Shown: piece after piece, positions 8,409 to 16,753 of the stretch | Numbering within the stretch: position 1 is the stretch's first letter | Layout: every line of letters starts with the position of its first letter | From: Thermoproteota archaeon | GTDB lineage: Archaea > Korarchaeota > Korarchaeia > Korarchaeales > Korarchaeaceae | Direction of reading: 5' to 3' | Length of the DNA stretch: 48,115 bases | Assembly (NCBI GenBank): GCA_027491395.1 | Contig: JAOZFI010000050.1 | Span: 1-48,115, forward strand | Notes under the pieces: generated by a model | What the model was told of the DNA's origin: nothing | Seen by the model: the letters and a program-made list of their open reading frames with translations, nothing else | The model's database searches: none | Translations under genes and position numbers: made by a program

Positions 8409-9600
8409 GAAGGATTTTTTCTCGAAATTTCATCCCCCTTTTCTTCATCTCATCCAAGAAGGGCCTTGGATCGATGACCTCCTCTGGATAATAAACACCG
8501 GGCAAGCTCAGAATCCCCAGCCCGATCCACTGAGCCGTCAAGGAGGAGGGACTTCCCACGAGCAGGGCCTGAGCGCTCACGTTCCATCTTTCACTCCAGC
8601 TTATCAGGGCCTCCACCAAGATCTCCGCCTTAACTCCCCTTCTCCAACCCCTAGCAATAACCAACATCACATCATGGTCGTTTGGCTCGAATCCCTTTCC
8701 CCTTAAAGAGCCGAGAATCAACTCCCTGATTATATCTCTCGGGACCACGCTCACATTCCCCAACCTTATTGGTCGGTCAGACGTCAATCCTAGGTCGTGG
8801 AGCAGCTTGTACTTCAGAAGGAGGTCTCTGGGGAAGGAGAGCTTGTAGTCGACGAACCTCAATCCCTTACTCTTGAAGGTCTCGCCAAGGGAATAAACCT
8901 CAGGATGCTCGACATAGTATAGCTCCTGCTCTCCAACTGGTGGGGGGAAGGACATAACCTCCCTGCCAGAGAAGGGGGCAACCAGCTCGATACTGCCGTC
9001 CCTCCACACTTCTACAGGTTGATCCATTTCATCGAATATCGTGTCTAGGGAGTATGGAACGGGGAGCGGCACGCCCATCGAATCGTAATCGTTTAGATCT
9101 ACCCACCCCTCCCTCAAGAGAAGCGTATCAACCCTGTCGAGTTCCTTAACGGCCTTAGCAGCCATCACGTTTATGAGCCCCGGGCTCCCGCCCATCTCCA
9201 ATAGAGCAATTAGACCTTTGCTCTTGAACTGATGGTCCATTTCCCTCTGGGCCAATAGTGTCTCTACGTCATCTCCCAAGTCCAGATAGTGGACTTCCGC
9301 CTCTAAAGCAGCTCTCATGACGACCGGTATGGTTGTATAGAGGGCGGCATCGATGACCACGTCTGTCTTGAATTCTTTGAGAGAGGATATCACCTCATCG
9401 AGCTTCGTGGCATCCAGCTTGACATGCTTCACCTCTTTGTACTTGGTTAGAGTGCTCGCCTCATCTGCGACCCGGCGCGCCTTATCACCATCTATATCTG
9501 CAACTAGTACGGACTCGACATCCGGGCTCATTGAATCATCAGCTAGGTCAAGCACTGCCGCTCTCCCCATAATACCGGCTCCTATAACCGCAATTCTCAT
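8398..9600 (-). CDS. Saccharopine dehydrogenase-like NAD(P)-binding oxidoreductase
   Basis: A 400-residue protein with a Rossmann nucleotide site at the extreme N-terminus (VIGAGIMGRAA, then Asp in VLVADID) and the saccharopine dehydrogenase-like core (DAALYTTIPVVMRAALEAEVHYLDLGD; EMGGSPGLINVMA). Archaeal members of this broad family have various or unknown substrates, so lysine metabolism should not be assumed. The ATG at 9600 is the first in-frame start and fits the Rossmann motif exactly. It is monocistronic, convergent with the M42 peptidase and overlapping it by 11 nt. Confidence 0.85.
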   Translation of the reverse strand: MRIAVIGAGIMGRAAVLDLADDSMSPDVESVLVADIDGDKARRVADEASTLTKYKEVKHVKLDATKLDEVISSLKEFKTDVVIDAALYTTIPVVMRAALEAEVHYLDLGDDVETLLAQREMDHQFKSKGLIALLEMGGSPGLINVMAAKAVKELDRVDTLLLREGWVDLNDYDSMGVPLPVPYSLDTIFDEMDQPVEVWRDGSIELVAPFSGREVMSFPPPVGEQELYYVEHPEVYSLGETFKSKGLRFVDYKLSFPRDLLLKYKLLHDLGLTSDRPIRLGNVSVVPRDIIRELILGSLRGKGFEPNDHDVMLVIARGWRRGVKAEILVEALISWSERWNVSAQALLVGSPSSLTAQWIGLGILSLPGVYYPEEVIDPRPFLDEMKKRGMKFREKILLNI

Positions 9601-9740
9601 CGTGCTTCTAACGCATGCTGGTCCATCGAATAATTAAACGATTTTTACTTTAGGACGGCAGCGAGCAGGATCTCAAATTTTCGGTCTGTGCTCTAAATCG
9701 ACGAGTTCAGATTGGAAAGCGCGGAAAGAGGAGAGTCTAC

Positions 9741-9767
9741 TTTATAATTTCACGCGTGAATTATAAA
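9741..9767. promoter_or_regulatory. Imperfect palindrome in the upstream region of the transglutaminase-like gene
   Basis: TTTATAATTTCACG and CGTGAATTATAAA form an inverted repeat centred on ACGCGT with one extra T in the left arm. It is about 80 nt upstream of the proposed start at 9845, in a 244-nt A/T-rich gap that otherwise holds no gene. It could be a regulator site or a second promoter; its role is inferred from symmetry alone. Confidence 0.4.
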
Positions 9768-9809
9768 AAATAATGATTATAATGATGTACATTGTCAAAC
9801 AACGTAAAC

Positions 9810-9820
9810 TTTTATTAAAA
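9810..9820 (+). promoter_or_regulatory. TATA box of the transglutaminase-like gene
   Basis: CTTTTATTAAA, centred about 30 nt before the ATG at 9845. Its position favours that ATG over the upstream in-frame ATG at 9773. Confidence 0.45.
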
Positions 9821-9844
9821 GGTCCCCTGATTGGCCGGGTGCTT

Positions 9845-11428
9845 ATGTCGCTCTCTAGAAAAAACCTGATTAACCTAGCTCTTATCGCCTTAATAGTTGC
9901 TGTTGGTGTCTTGACCTTCACGGGCTCAGCTGCGCTGGGTGGAGAGCCGAAACTGGACATCAATGTGCATTATAAGGAGCAAATAATATCAGCAGCCTAC
10001 AAAGTGTATGGAAGACCGAGCCTGAAATTCTGGGTCGCCAAGACGGTTCTGAAGAACACGGGCGATGTGCCCGTGAGGAACGTCAAGGTGAGTTACTACA
10101 TAGACGGATACACCTCTTGGTCGACCCCCACCGAATACGACGAGATACCACCGGGGGGCGCCGTGGTAGATACCTACTACCCTAAGTTACCGAAAAAGGT
10201 GGCGGAGCTCACTTCCCCAGTCCCAACCAAGCTGTACATAAAGGTAACTTACGATAAGGGTGGGAGGACTGAGGAAATAGTTCAGAGCAAGGATATAGAG
10301 ATCCTAGGAGTCCACGACATAGTATACTCTTCAATACCAGCCGAGGAATCCCTGCTCACATTCCCTGATGTGTTCAGCAACGCTCCGCTTTTGGCCGCTT
10401 GGGTCACTCCAACCGATCCTGTAGTTAGGGAATTCTCTGACTTGGGTAACAAGCTAGCTGGAGGTGCAGGAGCGTCCCTATCAGATGAAGGGGCACTTAA
10501 AACAATGCAAGGGATATGGCAGGCCCTTTTGATAAGAGGAACGACCTATAAAACTGAACCAGAAGGTTTCTGGACTGGGAAATACGCACAGTACGTCAAA
10601 TTCCCCAGGGACACTATCCTAGATGGGGAAGGAACCTGTATAGATTTGGCGATAATGTATGCAAGCCTAGTAGCGGCGCAGGGGCTTACCGATGTTTACA
10701 TAATGCTGGTACCAGGCCATGCTTTCCCCGTCGTTAGACTGCCGAAGAGTGGGGCGATGATACCGATTGAGACCACAACCCTGAATCAAGGCGCCACATT
10801 CAAGCAAGCCGTGCAAACAGCGGTGTATAACTGGCAGCAGAAATTCAGCAAGGGGCCTTACATCCCAATAAGCGTCAAGATGTGGCAAGCTTCTGGAGTA
10901 ACCCCACCAGAACTACCTCCCTTGCCACCCGATATATTGGAGAGAAAGGGGATCAAGCAAAAGATACTTGAGGTCATCAACAAGCTAGGTGGGGAACTCA
11001 GGTCCTATTCCAACAATTACTTCTCCATAAGGTACCCATCATCTTGGAGTGAGGATAGTGGTACGGACGATGAGGGGAGCTTCGTGAGCTGGACCTACCC
11101 GGAGGACGAGGGGATGACCCTCTATGTATCGTGGACCCCCTTCCAAGGATCTCTGAGCGATTACATCTCGTACATCGAGTCCTTGTACGATGAGCATAGG
11201 ATGGGAATGCAACAGGGCCAGATAGGCGCCTGTCCCTACGTAGTGGCATCCTATGCTTGGGAATACGAGGGTCAGCCGTGGATGAGCAATGAAATATACA
11301 TCCTCTGCAAAGGAGTGGGGATACACCTATCTTTCCAAGCGGAGAAACGCTACTGGGACGATGGGACGGCAAGTACCGTCTGGGAGAGGGTGATGGGTAC
11401 GTTCTATCCTATGATAGCGGGGGGATGA
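9845..11428 (+). CDS. Secreted transglutaminase-like protein with CARDB-like and C-terminal domains
   Basis: After an N-terminal membrane/signal segment (about residues 8-30) comes a beta-sandwich resembling CARDB domains (about 45-155, KLDINVHYKEQ to QSKDIEILG). Next is a transglutaminase/protease-like core in which Cys265 (DGEGTCIDLAIMY) and His292 (LVPGHAFPVV) are clear and Glu near 308 (MIPIETTTL) takes the third position. The last 130 residues (SNNYFSIRYPSSW onward) resemble PsbP-like lipoprotein domains. The enzyme probably acts outside the cell on proteins or peptides; the exact activity is unknown. I chose the ATG at 9845 because a TATA box lies about 30 nt before it and the signal segment then starts the protein. 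It is four nt from the next gene, hence an operon. Confidence 0.78.
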   Translation: MSLSRKNLINLALIALIVAVGVLTFTGSAALGGEPKLDINVHYKEQIISAAYKVYGRPSLKFWVAKTVLKNTGDVPVRNVKVSYYIDGYTSWSTPTEYDEIPPGGAVVDTYYPKLPKKVAELTSPVPTKLYIKVTYDKGGRTEEIVQSKDIEILGVHDIVYSSIPAEESLLTFPDVFSNAPLLAAWVTPTDPVVREFSDLGNKLAGGAGASLSDEGALKTMQGIWQALLIRGTTYKTEPEGFWTGKYAQYVKFPRDTILDGEGTCIDLAIMYASLVAAQGLTDVYIMLVPGHAFPVVRLPKSGAMIPIETTTLNQGATFKQAVQTAVYNWQQKFSKGPYIPISVKMWQASGVTPPELPPLPPDILERKGIKQKILEVINKLGGELRSYSNNYFSIRYPSSWSEDSGTDDEGSFVSWTYPEDEGMTLYVSWTPFQGSLSDYISYIESLYDEHRMGMQQGQIGACPYVVASYAWEYEGQPWMSNEIYILCKGVGIHLSFQAEKRYWDDGTASTVWERVMGTFYPMIAGG

Positions 11429-11432
11429 GGAT

Positions 11433-12140
11433 ATGAGGGTCAAACTAAAGCTATTGCTTCTGATCATGATTTCGCTCTTCCTGTATGGTCTACCTCAGTT
11501 GGAAGCCCAGCCCATAGCCTTGGGCCAACCTGTCAAGGGAATAGAGCTTCCGGTAAAGGTGGAGATGGATGACCTGCTGAACATGACCGTACTGGAGAAC
11601 GGCCTAGTCAAGGTCAATGAGGTGGTTAAAGCCACTGCAACTGGTTATCTTGTCTTGAAGCAGCAGTATCCCCTAACCTTCCTGTTCAAGAGGTTTATAG
11701 AGATGGATAAGGCGGATATAGAACTCGAGAACCTAACAGTGAACTTCGACGATGCCAACAGGAGGGTGACGGCGAGCTACGTGGCACTAGGGATGACCGC
11801 CAAGAAAATGGACAAGTGGGTTTTCTCCATAGAGGGAGATGCGAAACTGACAACCAGAGCCGGAAATACCTTGGTCTTCAGCAAGACTTCCCCCCTTCCC
11901 TTGGGCGGGAAGAAGAACATGGTGATAACAGTACACCTCCCCGAGTCGGCTAGCGATGTGTCTGTGACCACCGAGGGAGGCTACACCAAGATCTATTACA
12001 GACTTCCCTCGAATGGATTAAGTGGGAATCCGGTCCTCATCGGTATCCTGGGAATATTGATAGCTCTCCTAGTACTCAACTTGGTGCTGAAAGAGGGATT
12101 GCTGGGTCTTCCAAAGATGTTAAAGAAGGGAAAGAGTTGA
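11433..12140 (+). CDS. Membrane-anchored secreted protein, partner of the transglutaminase-like protein
   Basis: A 235-residue protein with a signal peptide (about 1-26) and one C-terminal membrane helix (about 200-222) followed by a short Lys-rich cytoplasmic tail (KMLKKGKS). The external part is beta-rich and not recognised. The four-nt gap to the preceding transglutaminase-like gene makes co-transcription very likely, so it may anchor, present or regulate that enzyme at the surface. It ends six nt before the convergent glycosidase-like gene. Confidence 0.7.
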   Translation: MRVKLKLLLLIMISLFLYGLPQLEAQPIALGQPVKGIELPVKVEMDDLLNMTVLENGLVKVNEVVKATATGYLVLKQQYPLTFLFKRFIEMDKADIELENLTVNFDDANRRVTASYVALGMTAKKMDKWVFSIEGDAKLTTRAGNTLVFSKTSPLPLGGKKNMVITVHLPESASDVSVTTEGGYTKIYYRLPSNGLSGNPVLIGILGILIALLVLNLVLKEGLLGLPKMLKKGKS

Positions 12141-12146
12141 TGGCTC

Positions 12147-15100
12147 TCACCCTCCCGTACCCAACTTCACTACCTCCTTTATTTCACTCAGTTCCACAGC
12201 ACCATTACCATCATCCGTCCACTCGAGGAGAGTCAATCTATTACTGACCCCTTTATTCACTAGCCAGAGCAATCCCGCCCTAGTTCCATATCTAGTCACG
12301 CCGGCTACCCTGTAAAAGGTGAAGTTACCACATTTCATTCTCTCTATCAACGAATAATCCGTATCTCCGAAACTGGATATGTAGGTTCGATTACCGACCC
12401 TTATACCCACGAACACACCACTGCGTTGGATGAATTTGAAATCCTCGCCGTTCAACCAGCTCGGATCAACGGCGGGTCCTCCCAGTCTTATGACGGCTCC
12501 TGAGGAGGTGAAGGGGGCATCGATTTTGGATATTATATCAGCGTTAAGGGACCTATCTACCCCGAAAGCTGTGATAGCTGCCCTTTTTGGCTTGGAGTAA
12601 CCGCCTTCATCTCCTACAAAAATGAGCAGGAAGGTATCAGGAGCGTCAACATGATCGGAAGCTGGCTCCACCGTGAGCAAATCAAAGTAGAGAACCCATC
12701 CCCTTGGTACGCCTATCTTCCCCTTTACACCCTCAATATTCACTAGAGAGAGCACTTCGCACTTATCTCCAAATCTATCCACTAGGATCCCCCTCGGGAT
12801 CCCCGCTTGAGCTCGAACGAATGTGGGCAAGGATTCAATGTCTATCCTCGCGCCAACTCCCAGCTCCTTAACATCCCCACCACTCTCGTCAAGGACACCA
12901 AGCTTCCCCAAGACTAGGAGTTTGCCCCTGTATGAGGCCAAGATACTCCTAGCCTCGCGACTGAGGACCCTCAACTCAGGAGCGATGAGCACATCGTAGT
13001 GGGATAGCTCCGACTGGGAGGTCATTTCAATAGGAATCACATCGAAATGAACATGTTCCTCGGCCAAGACCCTGACTACCTCCCTGAAGGTCCTTATGTG
13101 GATTGTCCCCTCTACGTCGTAAGGGCCAGCTATGTAGGTGTCCACAAAGTCCCTCGTAAAGGAGGAGAAGAGCACCCCAACCCTGTTCCTCGTACTCCTC
13201 TCCATCCCCGAGAGCATATCCACCAACCAGAAGGCCCGTTTCCTGAATTCGACACCCACACTCCCCGTCATCAGTCCGTTAGAGTTGGTCTCGAAGAAAC
13301 CGTCAGCCAGCGGGAGTAGGAGCCCAAGTTGCTTGGCGGAATCAGAAGCATCCCTCCCGTAGGTCAGGGGGATGATGACACCATCTCGGACGGATCCTCT
13401 CGCATGCTTCAGCATTGCGTAAAAGTGGACCCATTCAGAGAGGCTGGCATTGGAGAGACCCGCCTCCCATGTTGGAGGGCCAATCTCAGGGACTAGGACA
13501 ATTATCGGATCGTATCGTAGGAACACCTGGTCGAATCCCAACTCCGTGGCCCCAGCATCGCAGGCGGAACTCTCCACTAGGAGGACCTTGCCGAGAGAGA
13601 AGGCCTCTTCAGCGACGGCGAGAACGAAGTCGAGCGCCATGTCGTGCCTCCATCTCAGCCACAGTGGGAACGAGGGGTCATCCGTGGAGCTTGGGGAAAA
13701 CACCCAGTATTCCTCTTCGAATCCTTCCTTTCCCCAATCGGAAGCGTCGGGCCACAGATCACTCATCTCCTCTGTTAAATACTCGGGGAGATGAGGAACA
13801 TCTAGCCAGACACCGTCGGCCACTTCCATCAACTTCCTGACCCTGTCAATCAGGATCTCTCTGTGAGGCGACAGGGGGGACATCCAAAGATCGAATTCAC
13901 CTCCCTCCACCCACGGTACATCCAGCTCCTCTCCGGTAATCACCAGCCTCCTTCCGTCCAAGGAAACTTGGGCCCATTCCTTATGGATAGGCTCGTCACA
14001 AACGACCTCCAGAGCGGGAACGTAAACCACCACCCTCATACCTAAGGAGTGGGCCTCTCTGGTGATGACTTTCACGGTCTCTAATGCCTTGGAGAAGTCC
14101 CTATACAGCATGTCGCACGAACTGAGCCCTACATCCAGCTCCACCAAAGACACCCCCTGATCCCTCAGGATAGAGATATCGACATCAGGAGATTCAGTAT
14201 ATACTGAGACCACACGTGCTCCCTTCAACCAATTTGGGGCTTGATAATCCTTGACTCTCCTGAATTCATCGAATATAGCCCTCATCAGCCCATATCTCTC
14301 CTCACCCACGCCCTCCCAGAAGATGTATATGCCGTCTGCTCCGGCGGATGCGATCCAGAAGGCCCTCTTCCTTGCCTCCTCCTCGCTCAACACCGGCAGG
14401 TCTGAAAGATAGGTAGATGCTACCACCTTACTGGCTACTTGACGGGCCTTCCACACGGTTTTGAAGTGCCTCAACCTGCTCTCACTGGACGGGATCATCA
14501 CGTAGAGGGTCCCCGTCACTGCCGCTATACCGGAGAAGTCTATTCCATATGTCTCCAAGGGATCCCATATCAGGAGGTGGGGTCTCACCTCTATGCTAGG
14601 CCTCACCTGTCTGGCTGCCGAGGTGATAATCCTGATCAGCTCTGTAACCTGCTTGGCCCTCCACTCCACCCATTTCCCTCTTATCTGGTCGTTTCCCTCG
14701 ATGAACGATGCCCACTCTTCCGGGGAGTCCCCCTTAACCGTCACACCGGTATCTCTCTCGAACGCTCTCACGGTAAACTCATCGTAGCTCGTCAGAAGGG
14801 ATCGATCCTCTCTTTCCAAGTAGACATCGGAGAACTGGAAGTTGTCGTTGATGTCAATGCCGTCGACACCCAAGGCAGCCACCTCCCTCGCCACACCTCT
14901 CAATAGATCAATACATTCTCTTTCCCTTACTATCCTCGATGGAGGAACTATTCTGTGGAAGTAATCAGAGGAGTAAAAATCGGAGGATCTGCCGTTGGAC
15001 AGAACGGCTATCCACTCAGGATGCTCCCTCAACCACACCTCATGTGGGATATTCACCCATCCATAAACCATCATCCCGAGTTTCCTTGCCTCCCTGATAG

Positions 15101-15371
15101 TTCTGAGGGTAATATCTACCATTTCACCCCTCACTGGAAGCAAGTCAGATGGATACAGGGCGTATCCCTCTCCGTCGACTAAAGTAACTAGTATGGCGTT
15201 GGCCCCCACGTCCTTGAGCTTTCGGAGCATCAAGGATGGATCGCAGGATGGGTCTGTACATGGATCATAGACTCCCAACTCTAAACTCTTCACCTTGTAA
15301 GTGGAAATTCCGATCTGTACATGAAGGGCGAGTGTGAGGAGAGCTAAGGTTAGAGCGTACTTCGAGCTCAC
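12147..15371 (-). CDS. Large secreted glycosidase-like protein with two GHL10-type barrels
   Basis: A 1074-residue exported protein (signal peptide about 1-23). The first part (about 30-370) resembles the glycosyl hydrolase-like GHL10 family: LRKLKDVGANAILVTLVDGEG, REARKLGMMVYGWVNIP and AALGVDGIDINDNFQF are barrel strand-end motifs with acidic residues. A second similar barrel follows (about 385-690: REAHSLGMRVVVYVPALE, VADGVWLDVPHLPEYL). Next comes a trimerisation/GATase-like domain (SELSHYDVLIAPELRVLSREARSIL, about 790-850) as in some GH42 enzymes, then beta domains. The substrate is unknown, plausibly an external polysaccharide or the cell's own glycan. The GTG at 15371 sits about 20 nt from a TATA-like TTAATATAA. 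It is monocistronic. Confidence 0.75.
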   Translation of the reverse strand: MSSKYALTLALLTLALHVQIGISTYKVKSLELGVYDPCTDPSCDPSLMLRKLKDVGANAILVTLVDGEGYALYPSDLLPVRGEMVDITLRTIREARKLGMMVYGWVNIPHEVWLREHPEWIAVLSNGRSSDFYSSDYFHRIVPPSRIVRERECIDLLRGVAREVAALGVDGIDINDNFQFSDVYLEREDRSLLTSYDEFTVRAFERDTGVTVKGDSPEEWASFIEGNDQIRGKWVEWRAKQVTELIRIITSAARQVRPSIEVRPHLLIWDPLETYGIDFSGIAAVTGTLYVMIPSSESRLRHFKTVWKARQVASKVVASTYLSDLPVLSEEEARKRAFWIASAGADGIYIFWEGVGEERYGLMRAIFDEFRRVKDYQAPNWLKGARVVSVYTESPDVDISILRDQGVSLVELDVGLSSCDMLYRDFSKALETVKVITREAHSLGMRVVVYVPALEVVCDEPIHKEWAQVSLDGRRLVITGEELDVPWVEGGEFDLWMSPLSPHREILIDRVRKLMEVADGVWLDVPHLPEYLTEEMSDLWPDASDWGKEGFEEEYWVFSPSSTDDPSFPLWLRWRHDMALDFVLAVAEEAFSLGKVLLVESSACDAGATELGFDQVFLRYDPIIVLVPEIGPPTWEAGLSNASLSEWVHFYAMLKHARGSVRDGVIIPLTYGRDASDSAKQLGLLLPLADGFFETNSNGLMTGSVGVEFRKRAFWLVDMLSGMERSTRNRVGVLFSSFTRDFVDTYIAGPYDVEGTIHIRTFREVVRVLAEEHVHFDVIPIEMTSQSELSHYDVLIAPELRVLSREARSILASYRGKLLVLGKLGVLDESGGDVKELGVGARIDIESLPTFVRAQAGIPRGILVDRFGDKCEVLSLVNIEGVKGKIGVPRGWVLYFDLLTVEPASDHVDAPDTFLLIFVGDEGGYSKPKRAAITAFGVDRSLNADIISKIDAPFTSSGAVIRLGGPAVDPSWLNGEDFKFIQRSGVFVGIRVGNRTYISSFGDTDYSLIERMKCGNFTFYRVAGVTRYGTRAGLLWLVNKGVSNRLTLLEWTDDGNGAVELSEIKEVVKLGTGG

Positions 15372-15432
15372 AGGCGGAGTGCGTTATCATTATATTAACG
15401 AGTTACGGGAGCGATATAACAATTGTAATTCA

Positions 15433-16146
15433 ATGTGGGCGAGGAGCATGCGGGCCCTGAGGGTTCCTAAAGAAAGTGGATTGCTGTCCTTATGGCTAGC
15501 TACCCTGATCTACGCCCTCCTAAAGGTTAGAACGTGGAACCTCCCCGTCTTAGCATCACTAGCTGGTTCAATAGTACTCCTCCTCTTATCAGATGAGATC
15601 CTACACCTAATAGCCAGCAGGAGGATCAAGAAACTTATAAATCAGCTATCAGTAGTTCTAATACTCTATATCCCCCTGCTCCTTGTAAATCCAATGGTCC
15701 TCTTCTTGGGTCTAATTACGGTTCCTTTCATCGTGATCATTCTTCTATCCACTTCTCCCGATAGGGAGATCACACATGGATCCACAATAGCGGGTTCCGC
15801 AGCTGTGGCAATGCACTCACCAGTCCTGATGATCTCAGGAGGTGAACTCGATCCAGCCTATCTGATGATACCGCCCCTCTACTCTATCATGGCTACCAGT
15901 CACGCGTCAATAAGGGTCCTAGGTTGCAATTTAAAGGCCCTCCTCTCGGGAATAGTAGCTGTAGCAATTCTTATCTCAATCACTTTACCGTCCCCAGCTC
16001 TTGCGATCGTAATTTTAGTTGACATATCCAGCAGGCTGCTTCAAGAGGTTACAGGACTATCCTCTAGGGTCAGGGTTAGGACCTTTGGATTCATCGAATT
16101 TGCGAGGTCCTGCCTCACGCTCGCGGTCTCGGCCTTAGTTGGTTGA
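15433..16146 (+). CDS. Polytopic membrane protein, possibly YwiC-like
   Basis: A 237-residue protein with about seven or eight hydrophobic helices. The N-terminal RVPKESGLLSLWLATLIYAL faintly resembles the PKEHG motif of YwiC-like proteins, but the key His is Ser here, so I hold the assignment loosely. An in-frame ORF extends upstream to 15334 across the start of the divergent glycosidase-like gene. The ATG at 15433 fits a TATA-like GATATAAC about 20 nt earlier, and an ATG at 15448 is also possible. The broken DUF422-like gene downstream might indicate a former isoprenoid or carotenoid link. Function unknown. Confidence 0.55.
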   Translation: MWARSMRALRVPKESGLLSLWLATLIYALLKVRTWNLPVLASLAGSIVLLLLSDEILHLIASRRIKKLINQLSVVLILYIPLLLVNPMVLFLGLITVPFIVIILLSTSPDREITHGSTIAGSAAVAMHSPVLMISGGELDPAYLMIPPLYSIMATSHASIRVLGCNLKALLSGIVAVAILISITLPSPALAIVILVDISSRLLQEVTGLSSRVRVRTFGFIEFARSCLTLAVSALVG

Positions 16147-16265
16147 GCGAAAGGCGGATAAGCCGAAAACAGGTACTGTCTAACTGTCTATGTGACGCTC
16201 AGACGCTTTAGAGTATCTATAATCATTCTCAACTTGTATATCTGTTAAATGGACTGATTTTACTT

Positions 16266-16753
16266 TTGAGATCTAGGAGAGAAGCCGACGTGATTCTGTC
16301 AATTTCCCTAATAATCTCTCTGGGCCCCGCATCATCCGAGTGGAGAAGCGCGCCTGCTTTATTCCTGTCTGGATGCCTCGTGGGCTTCTTCATACAACTG
16401 ATAGGAATTCATTACGGGATTTCCTTCAGGAAATACAGCTATCTTTCCTTCGAAGGGGTGAGCTTATGGGATGTACCTATCCCTATAGCGCTGGCTTGGG
16501 GCTTCTACCTTTATACGGCTTACCTAGCATCCCTACCCATGCCCTCAGTATATCCGAGCAACTAACCGGTTCGTCATATCCCATAAGGCGCTCTAGACAA
16601 TCCTACGTCCCTTATCTCGCTAGTTTCTTCCTCATAATGCTAATTATCCGGACCAGAATCGATCCTTACTGCTGCAATCTCGTTCTCCCTTGCTGTAATA
16701 CTGCTGATAGGGATGTATAAAATCACTCGGCGGGCCTCATCGCGCTCCTGAAC
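16266..16753 (+). pseudogene. Broken DUF422 / CruF-like carotenoid hydratase gene
   Basis: The first frame (TTG at 16266 to the TAA at 16563) encodes 99 residues including IQLIGIHYGISFRKYSYL and WDVPIPIALAWGFYLYTAYLA. These match the conserved GxxxGxPFGxYxYT and GVPxxIPLAW blocks of DUF422 proteins (bisanhydrobacterioruberin hydratase family). It then stops. The next hydrophobic stretch lies in another frame (about 16566-16665, SYVPYLASFFLIMLIIRTRIDP), and the last one (about 16650-16751, ILTAAISFSLAVILLIGMYK) is back in the first frame. Intact members are about 240 residues with more helices. Two frame changes and the short length indicate a decayed gene. The 3' end runs into the convergent antiporter gene. 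The 119 nt before it hold nothing I recognise. Confidence 0.5.

Noticed and set aside
13047-15182. Several long open frames on the plus strand across the glycosidase-like gene
   Set aside because: They are antisense shadows of a continuous 1074-codon gene and have Pro/Arg/Ser-rich, non-protein-like translations.
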